From Rodentolepis nana (Eukaryota > Platyhelminthes > Cestoda > Cyclophyllidea > Hymenolepididae), in NCBI GenBank assembly GCA_900617975.1, contig UZAE01013232.1, positions 1-24,942 of the forward strand: DNA of 24,942 nt, in the 5' to 3' direction. Positions within the stretch are counted from its first letter, which is position 1. Each line of letters opens with the position of its first letter. This document shows, in pieces, positions 17,971 through 24,942 of the stretch. A program made the translations under genes and the position numbers. The notes below the pieces were generated by a model. That model did no database searches, was not told where the DNA came from, and saw only the letters and a program-made list of their open reading frames with translations.

Positions 17971-18449
17971 AGGGTTCTAAGGCGGAATACTACTTGTTTG
18001 AAACCAAATTTTTTATGTGAACATTGATATATTGAAAATCATTGGTGCGTTCAAATTGCAACATTAATATTTTGTCCAACATTATTGACTGAAATAAGTT
18101 TATTCTAAAATGTAAAATTTGTAAACGTTGGGCTAGCAATATTTCGAATCGAAAAGTTGCAAATTTATTCATTTAGACACTGTGGATTGGTTAAATTGAC
18201 CAACTGAAGGCCTATCTGCCTTTTCCTCTTCGTTACAGGTCACTGTAGATTCTTTAGAAATACTTTGAAAAGTCTCCAATTTCGTATTTACAAGAACATG
18301 AATTCCAAACAAACAATTTTTATGTGTTTTGCAGTGCGCTACATGATTGTCCCTCTGATCTGCAGTAATTAAAAAAATGAATTCTTATAATATATCATAA
18401 TCTAACGGTAATTTAACCCATTAAATTGCGTCGAACACAAAACTCTTTC
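17971..18449. other. No gene recognised
   Basis: AT-rich, no supported feature. A 60-codon frame on - (17990-18172) has no motif. Confidence 0.5.
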
Positions 18450-19111
18450 TAGTGAGTTCCCTAGTTCTAGCATGTTCCCTAGTCAATGCAAAGGAATTGA
18501 TCCTGTATGAGAAGCTACTGCGCATTTCCATAGATAAATACTTCAACATTTGCCAAAATGGATTGACATACCATAAAACGGAAACTCATTTAACACAGAA
18601 AGACAAATATCAAATACCCCGATGGAGCAATGCGCTCACTGACCATTGAGAAAATCAATGTCAACTATTCTGAAGATCAATGAATCCAAGTTTTCACTGA
18701 TGGGTCATACTGAATTCTTCCCGTTCTACGCAGCAGCAGGAACAAAATATCCGCTTTTGAAGGCGAAATAGAGGCCATTAGGAAAGCACTAAGCCAATTG
18801 TGTTGCCTGGATACGATATTCACCAAAGTGGTGATACTTTCGGTCTCAAAGTCAGCAATAAACTCAATTGAAAACAGAGAGCCACCCAAAACAACTGAGA
18901 TAAAGGTATGTAAAAACTCTATCATCTGCTAAGAGAGAAAAACAAAACAGTGGCCCTACAATGGATTCCTAGTCACTGTGGCATTAATGGCAATGAGCTT
19001 GCTGACACACTTACTAAGAAGGGGACAACGAATTTTCAATGCATGGACCGGCCAATATCTTTCCACACAATGAAGGTCTTAATCAGGAGAAAATTTCAGA
19101 CCTCAAGGTGA
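18450..19111 (+). mobile_element. LINE copy C, truncated at both ends
   Basis: Matches the family from the end of the RT connection (ATTGATCCTGTATGAGAAGC at 18496-18515) through RNase H to just after ...CAGACCTCAAGGTG near 19111, where copies A, B and D continue. It lacks the C-terminal motif, the 3' UTR and the tail. LINE insertions normally keep their 3' end, so this copy was cut by a later deletion or rearrangement. There are also internal losses, one of about 40 bp right after the GATGGGTCATAC block. Confidence 0.88.
18685..19060 (+). pseudogene. RNase H domain (copy C)
   Basis: Shows the FTDGSY block (near 18694-18711), then the block F-E-G-E-I-E-A-I with the catalytic Glu kept. Next is I-L-S-V-S-K-S-A-I, where the third catalytic acid is Val (18843-18845). 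Then come SHCGINGNELADTL with the last Asp kept and a KKGTT end. Frames change several times and a stop follows the GSY block. The third-acid change to Val is the same as in copy D. Confidence 0.82.
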
Positions 19112-21548
19112 TATTCAAGTTAATTAGATGTAATATCCTTATTAAATATAAACTGCATGATCAGCTAATGGAAAATTGATTTGATTGACAATAAATACTA
19201 GCTTTGACAAAATGGTTTAAAAGTTAAGCAATGATATAAATCCCACCAATGCTGAATAAAATGTCTTTTGTGTATTCAAAAATTGTGGCCTTTAAAATTT
19301 GTCCTACACTTTAGACTGTAAAGATAGTACTTTAAAACACAAAACACGAAAACGTTGTTTTGACGATATTACAAGTTTTCCGAACAATATTTCTCTTGGA
19401 CAGCAATGATTTACTTTATGTAGTTTTCAAATGAAATTTGCATATTCCAATTTAAAATGGAACTATTTAAAAATTCGAAAGATTTTTTATCAGATATTAA
19501 TTTGTTTAATTAACCACTTTAATCATTTTAAAAATTTCTTTTAATCTTCGCTTAATGATATTGACAAAATTGGAAGAAACCCAATTGTCTTAATTAAGCG
19601 ATTAATTGAGAACACAATCCAATTTCATTATGGCTTGAGCCAATCATTTTAAAATTGCCATTGGACACACTACGCTCACTGTTTGTCTACTCACGCATAC
19701 TTTCAATCAGTTTTTGTCTCCAACTTTGCACTTTGTAGTAGCAGTATTGCGAATGCAGTGACTGCTAACATTTCTATGCACGAACATACTTATGCATGGG
19801 GTTAGAGACAATATTAGCAATTGCATGCATTGTTTTCATGCGACTTCTCATGAAGGAATCGATTGCAACATGATTTGTTGCAGCGGTTGAAGTAGGGAGT
19901 AACATATGCGCTCAAGCAGGCGTAAATGTGGTGGTATGCTTCTTAAAGCGGTGGTAGCATGTGAGTTCGTGAGTGCAAACCTCTCAGACAAGCACTAATC
20001 AATTGTCGCTGAATGGTATTATAAAATCAACTTTATGGAGATTCTTGAAGAGAATACATGCTTATTAGAGTCTTATTAACAACGATTGTCTCAATGATTC
20101 TGATCATGTCAACATGAGCAATAATATGGTTTCATAAATCCAATTCAATATAGATCAGTGGGAATTTTTCAATTAGCAAATTCCATTATTTTTACACATT
20201 GGGTTCTATAAAAATGACATTAAATCATGGATCAATTAACTTTTGAATGGTCAATACGCAAATGAAATTTACTTTAGACTATTTTGTTGAGAGATAAGTT
20301 TACTGCATTTTATATGTGGCTACAAATCTTTTGAAGTCCACAATATATGCACAAATTTTATGAAGATTTTAAATGATCCAATATTACGGTCTACTTATTC
20401 GGAAGATATGGTCCTATAAGTCCTAATAATAATAATATAAGTCAAAACTCGGTCAATGGACAACAATATTAGAAATATTATGAAAATTATTAGTGTTAAA
20501 CAATGTTATTCATGTAAACATTCAAATAATTTCTTACACTTTTAAATAAAAGCGCATCGTCTTTAGTACTTTAGAGGCCTTTCAATTGTGCGCGGCACGT
20601 ACAAGGCTACTAAATGATCCCAATTAAAATTGAAAAAATTCAAAGACTGCCAAAATAATAAATATGTCACTACTGACATGGTGAGTTTTGTATTTGAAGT
20701 CTAACTGTGCACAAATCCACCAAATCCGTCGATGGATAGAACACTTTGGATTGTAATTTTTTTTGGCATAATTAGCAGCCAAAGCATAGTAAGGCTGCAT
20801 ACTGGAAAATATGAATATGCGATATGGCAATTAGTTTTCCCTTAGAGAGTGCCAATAAATTATGAACTTGACTCTCTATACTCAATTTGTGAATTCATGA
20901 AAATTCTTATCAATTTCGATTTTATTATATACTAAATGATCTTGAAAAGTCCACTCGTAGCCTCTTTAATTTTATTTTTTCAATCAACAATGTGTAGATT
21001 TCCTTGAAATCTAAAAGTTAAATTCAAATTCTACTTGAATAAGTTAATAATATCAACACATCTGTGATATGCTTTTCAGTGAAGGTGGATTTAATGATGA
21101 CAATGAATTCCAACTTCTTTCTTCAAAGATATTTTTCGAAATATCAACTATATTAAATTAATAAATAGCTCGTTGTCTGATAGGTATGATTAAAAATGTA
21201 ATTTCAAGCACAAAAATAAGCCCTTGCTAAGTGTTTTCAAATGAGCCTTATAAAATGTGATCAGTGGATCTAATTAAGATCACACTAAAGTATCCTCCAT
21301 TACACTTATACAACTTAATACTACTTTTAAAATAAATGAAGTATTATTGCATACGTACGTGGTTAGAAATTATGTTGTTTCAATGGTCCCTTAATTGTTG
21401 GGATTTAGCAAAGTGTTGGAGTGATGAGGCACTATGAGTGACGCTAAATGCGAATAAATAGTACACTGAAGAAGAGAAATGTTCATTGAGGTATGCCAAA
21501 TATTGTTTATGATTTAAAGTATGGCACAGTTTTATGATTGAACACAAA
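19112..21548. other. No gene recognised
   Basis: The longest stretch without a supported feature. The segment 19660-20000 is richer in GC than its surroundings, but I find no frame or second copy. A frame of 68 codons on - (20624-20830) has no motif. Confidence 0.55.
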
Positions 21549-21640
21549 GGGTGTGCGTAGGCTTAATTTCACGTGATGCACTCTGGACAACGTTTCTTCG
21601 TACATCAAAATAAGTCTGTTGCTCGGGATTTTGATTTCTA
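21549..21640 (+). repeat. Head module, copy 4, just upstream of LINE copy D
   Basis: Reads GGGTGTGCGTAGGCTTAATT, then CACGTGATGCACTCTGGACA and ACGTTTCTTCGTAC, ATAAGTCTGTTGCTCGGG. It is closest to copy 3 (CTGGACAACGT shared). The inverted ends are partly eroded. It ends about 65-80 bp before the first endonuclease block, so it may be the 5' UTR of the LINE rather than a separate insertion. Confidence 0.7.
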
Positions 21641-21705
21641 TTTATTATGATTAGCTTGAAACAATGCTATAGGTGGAATTGTCATGTCAATGCAAATCAC
21701 AACGT

Positions 21706-22310
21706 CTACAGACCCTCAAGTGGAATTTTTGAGGGATGTCGCAGGTTAAAAAGTTCCAAGTCCAGAAAATACTACAAACCTATGATTTAGACATTTTCAC
21801 AATTATGGAAGCAAAACTTTCGGATGACAAACTGAAATACTACCAATTCCCATGTTACACCCTGTCCAATCTACCTAAATACCAGCAAGTCGCAAGCGGA
21901 ATTCTGACTGAAGTAAAAGAAGGCCTCACATCACATTACGATCTAATCAAAAGTATGGCCTTGACGCAAGACATATGCGAAATAATCAGATTAAATATTT
22001 GGAAATGTCAAAACCACTTTAAGATATATAGCTGCAATCTATAAACCACCATGGAATAATCCCAACTTTGAATTATGAACATCTTACTTAAAACTGTATT
22101 ATAAGGAGACTTCAACGCCCATTCCACCAGATGGAGCCATAAGAATTCAACCATTGTTTTAGAGCAAATCGAAGACATGCAAAACAGCAACCCTCAAGAA
22201 CTTGCTCCAGGCTTCAACCGACATAAGCAAGCATACACCCCACACAATAATTGACAATCCTGGTTCTGGTCACAAGCCAGTCATTGCTAGTGTTACCATC
22301 GGCAGCAAAA
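21706..22310 (+). pseudogene. Apurinic-type endonuclease domain (copy D)
   Basis: The first block reads L-K-W-N-x-stop-G-M at 21715-21738; TGA 21730-21732 replaces what is normally Arg in W-N-x-R-G. Next comes ILQTYDLDIFTIMEAKLSDD, with the metal-binding Glu in the MEAKL block, then the SGILTEVKEG region. The frame stops at 22042-22044. A shifted frame gives A-I-Y-K-P-P-W-N-N-P (22034-22063), and the original frame resumes with G-D-F-N-A-H-S (22105-22125), the Asp/Asn block of the active site. The last block, in a third frame, is S-G-H-K-P-V (22265-22273 for SGH). In the LINE this domain nicks target DNA to prime reverse transcription. All core blocks are present except the Asp of Ser-Asp-His. 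Confidence 0.88.
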
Positions 22311-22811
22311 GTCCAACGAAATTGTTAAAAAAGCTATCATGGCACTTCAAGAAGGCTGAGTGGCCTAAATTCTTAAATCTTTTAGAGAATGAACGTAGCA
22401 CAAGTCTCCTCAACTTCACCCAACATCCTGACACACTTTGTAATGATATCAAAAAAATTATGATCAGATGTGCAAAGAAACTATTTCCCGTGGCAAGACT
22501 AAACACTATCGAGTGTTTGGTCTGATAAACCTCAGGATACTGGGAAAAAGCGGGACGCCCTTTGCAAAACCGCTGATCCTATTAGAAAAACGGAAGACCT
22601 ACAAGCTTGGAGACGATAGTCAGCTGTCCTAAGACAAGCAATCTTTCAAGCTAAACGGACTTTCTTCAAAAATTTCATCTCATATATCAACTATCATCGT
22701 GATAGCCGACGACCTTTCGAATTCCTGGGTAACCTGCAAAACAATAGTGAAAGACCAAAGAAGGAACCTATAAGCTTAAACAATACATTTCTTACCACCG
22801 ACTCTAAAACA
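22311..22811 (+). pseudogene. Linker and start of RT (copy D)
   Basis: Continues LSWHFKKAEWPKF and CAKKLFPVARL in one frame to 22525. In another frame it gives the K-T-E-D-L-Q-A-W-R-R region, INYHRDSRRPFEFLGN, and QNNSERPKKEP. Each of the places duplicated in copy B occurs once here. The segment ends at about 22811, where the RT fingers block of copy B (NYxPISL) should follow but is missing. Confidence 0.8.
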
Positions 22812-24350
22812 TGGTTTCTTGAGGCAAGCAATATTTTTAGAAAGGATTAAGCAGGTTTAAGGCCACAATGATCAACTAACCAACAAGTAGCCACTTTCCT
22901 TCAACATGGTAACGATGCTTTTGAAGCAAGAAATACTCTTACGTCCGTAATCGTTGATTTCAAATCAGCATATGACTTAGTATAGAAATAGAAGTTAATT
23001 CAAAAATAGACAAAGATTGGTATTAAGCATAACAAGCTAAACTGAATAAAAGCATTCATTGGACAAAGATCATGTAAAGTCAGGTATGGAAATTCTCTAT
23101 ACAAAGCCAATCTTTTACAAACAGGCCTTCCAACGGGAACTGCCACAAGCTGCTCTCTTTTCAATGTCTTCATCAATGACATATCTGAACTGATACACAC
23201 AGTCACGGGTACTAAGTGTTCATTTTATGCAGACGATCTTGTTCTATGATATTCCGTTCCTAAGAAAAATGCTCAGCAGAGGACGTGAAGTGGAGCAAAT
23301 TTTGCACTTAAACTAAAAGCAAACTGGTGCGACAACAATGGTATGGTAATCGGCACCAAGAGATATGCATTTTAAACATATTTTTTAGTCCGTCGCAGCA
23401 TAAATCCGCCACTTACTTACATGGATACTACCCTAGAAAGAACCAATGATTCCACTTATCTAGGATTAACTTTTGACACAAAGCTAACGTGGAAAAGTCA
23501 CATTGCTAAAATAGCAGAACGAGTCTCCAATAGACTGAACGTACTGAAGCGTCTTGCTGGTAGCGTATGGGGCTTTGCGCGCTCAACTCTAAACACCACT
23601 TACAAGATGTTTATTCATCCAATAATGTTGTATTGCTGTGAGCCACTCATTACAGCCACAGAGGTGACTCTCAAACCCTTCGAGAAGGCACACAACCAAG
23701 CATTACGACTAATTACTGGAGAGATAAAAGTTACACCCATTGATGCAATGCTCCTAGTTACAGGAAGCACCACAATAGGTTCCCTTTTCAAGTTGAAGGC
23801 CTTGAGCTTGTAATAGAAGCTACTACGCATTCCCATGGACAAGTTTTTCTGCACCTATGAGAATAGACCAAGACATCTGAAAACGCAATCTGGTCTAATA
23901 CAGAAAGCCATTGAACTGAAGAAAGAATTACAAATTGATGACAAGCCAAAAAGCCTCTCTCTCCCCATGAACACATTAGCAGACACTGATGTAGTGTGTT
24001 GCACCCAACTGCTCGACTTCTTCACGAAATCATACAACCCTCCAGAACAAATGCGCTCACTGGCCGTTGAGATAATCAATGTCATTTATCCTGGAGATAA
24101 ATGGCTCCAAGTCTTCACTGATGGGTCATAAACAGAAAACCAAGCACACATTGGTGCAGGTGTCTATTCTGAACTCTTCTCTTTCTACGCAGCAGGGTGA
24201 CACAATAGATTCGCTTTTGAAGGAGAAATAGAGGCCATTAGGATAGCACTATGGCAATTATGTTACCTGGATACGAAATTCACCAAAGTGGTAATATTTT
24301 CGGTCTCACTGTCAGCAATAAACTTTATTGGAAACAGACAGCCACCCAAT
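22812..24350 (+). pseudogene. Reverse transcriptase and RNase H (copy D)
   Basis: One reading frame can be followed for about 1.5 kb, from W-F-L-E-A-S-N to the end of the RNase H middle part, broken by about a dozen stops but no lasting shift until near 24345. Landmarks: V-D-F-K-S-A-Y-D-L-V (first palm Asp 22956-22958), LLQTGLPTGTATSCSLFNVF, F-Y-A-D-D (23223-23237), YLGLTFDTKLTWKS (from 23457), the thumb block missing from copy A (near 23545-23628), FTDGS (24113-24127) and F-E-G-E-I-E-A-I. Then I-F-S-V-S-L-S-A-I has Val (24303-24305) at the third catalytic acid. Stops often replace Trp (TGG to TAG or TGA). The RT motifs are the best preserved of all copies here. Confidence 0.92.
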
Positions 24351-24380
24351 CAACTGAGATAAAGGAATGTAGAAAAAACT

Positions 24381-24458
24381 ATCAGCTTCTGAGAGAGAAA
24401 AACAAAACAGTGGTCCTATTATCAGCTGCTGAGAGAGAAAAACAAAACAGTGGTTCTA
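24381..24458 (+). repeat. Two-copy local duplication, period 40 (copy D)
   Basis: ATCAGC-TCTGAGAGAGAAAA continuing to CAGTGGT-CTA occurs at 24381-24418 and 24421-24458 with a few mismatches. Copy A has a single equivalent near 1099-1138. Confidence 0.9.
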
Positions 24459-24470
24459 CCATGGATTCCT

Positions 24471-24537
24471 GGTCACTGTGGCATTAAAGGCAATGAGATT
24501 CAACTTCTGGCCACTGTGGCATTTAAGACAATGAGCT
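24471..24537 (+). repeat. Two-copy local duplication, period 38 (copy D)
   Basis: GGTCACTGTGGCATTAAAGG (24471 onward) and GGCCACTGTGGCATTTAAGA (24509 onward), each running to CAATGAG. It duplicates the RNase H G-H-C-G-I block. It lies beside the previous duplication; copy A has one equivalent near 1151-1178. Confidence 0.88.
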
Positions 24538-24925
24538 GGCTTACACACTTGCTAAGAATTGGACAACGATTTTGTAATGCATGGACCTGCCAATGTCTTT
24601 CCACACAATTCAGGCCTTAATCAAGAGAGAATTCCAGACCTCAAGGTGCAACGAACTTAAAGCTCGAACAATGGGGAAACAGTAGGCAGTGGCAATCTTC
24701 GACATACCCAACTGGACTAGAAATGAAGCCATTGCTGAGTTTTGACTACGTAACGGACACGATTGCTTGGCAAAACACCTTCAAAGATTTTGAGTATACA
24801 TTCAACCAACATGCTTTCTATGTAAACTACATGAGGAAATGGAGAAGACCCACCTGATTCGGTGTCCAGTCCTAGAGGCAACGACGGAAAGCAAGAGGAA
24901 CTGGAAAGCAATGAATTACTATTAA
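24509..24925 (+). pseudogene. RNase H end and ORF C-terminus (copy D)
   Basis: In one frame from 24509 this reads the end of RNase H (N-E-L-A-Y-T-L-A-K, where the last catalytic Asp is Tyr, TAC 24542-24544). It continues with M-S-F-H-T and REFQTSRCNELKART, then G-H-D-C-L-A-K-H-L (24755 onward), the C-F-L-C motif with THLIRC, and a basic tail ending at TAA 24923-24925. The CX2C-X9-HX3C motif is complete here. Stops occur within, and a small deletion cuts the tail. Confidence 0.85.
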
Positions 24926-24942
24926 TTAACTGCTATAAATGT
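24926..24942 (+). other. Start of LINE 3' UTR (copy D), cut by window end
   Basis: TTAACTGCTATAAATGT matches the first bases after the stop in copies A and B. The hairpins and tail lie outside the window. Confidence 0.8.

Larger units (their letters stand above)
21650..24942 (+). mobile_element. LINE copy D, most complete copy, runs off right edge
   Basis: Starts with the endonuclease N-terminus and runs through endonuclease, linker, RT palm and thumb, RNase H and the C-terminal motif to TAA 24923-24925. The window ends inside the 3' UTR. There is no second ORF upstream inside the window; if the head at 21549 is its 5' end, the element would be a single-ORF LINE. About 0.5 kb covering the RT fingers is missing at 22811, known from copy B. 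The copy is dead, but most of its RT-RNase H frame is kept, with damage mainly from single-base nonsense changes. Confidence 0.92.

Noticed and set aside
19660..20000. Less AT-rich segment as a possible exon
   Set aside because: No frame, no splice sites with supporting context and no second copy in the window.

Overview
This window looks like non-coding DNA from an animal nuclear genome. It is AT-rich by eye, has no long intact reading frames, no bacterial gene layout, and many decayed non-LTR retrotransposon fragments plus short dispersed repeats. The retrotransposon proteins (apurinic-type endonuclease, reverse transcriptase, C-terminal RNase H, then a Cys/His motif) fit the I/Ingi/jockey-like LINE groups common in arthropods. 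An arachnid or other arthropod is my best guess, but nothing here proves it. I found no intact host gene, no rRNA, no convincing tRNA and no CRISPR array.

Layout. Four fragments of one LINE family, all on the + strand, frame the window. Copy A (1-1868) enters from the left and holds the end of RT, RNase H, the C-terminal Cys/His motif and a 3' tail of AATA repeats. Copy B (6440-9060) holds the endonuclease end, parts of RT and the 3' end; the RT YADD block and the RNase H core are missing. Copy C (18450-19111) is a scrap around RNase H that has lost its 3' end. Copy D (about 21650-24942, leaving on the right) is the most complete, running from the endonuclease start to the ORF stop. All four are dead: they carry stops, frameshifts, deletions and many local duplications of about 25-40 bp.

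Between them lie other repeat families that I define only by comparing the window with itself. A SINE-like element (2211-2530 on -, 16588-16911 on +) has one copy flanked by a perfect 7-bp target-site duplication. Its 3' end matches the LINE 3' end, so it is a likely non-autonomous partner of the LINE. Its first ~80 bp, the 'head', also occur alone at 11080-11184 (-) and just upstream of LINE copy D (21549-21640). A composite repeat forms a complex block at 3320-6415: an inverted partial unit, an A module, then two tandem B units. Its A module recurs inverted at 14065-14945. Two further dispersed repeats occur as pairs (2650-2935 with 17695-17970; 4370-4500 with 15835-15935).

How the parts work together. 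The LINE would have supplied RT and endonuclease for itself, and probably in trans for the SINE-like element through the shared 3' hairpin and tail. The most notable points are that shared tail, the reused head with terminal inverted repeats, the cluster of short local duplications confined to LINE copies, and an N that sits exactly where the RT catalytic block is missing. The stretches 9061-11079, 11185-14064, 14946-15834, 15936-16587, 16912-17694, 17971-18449 and 19112-21548 hold nothing I can call.
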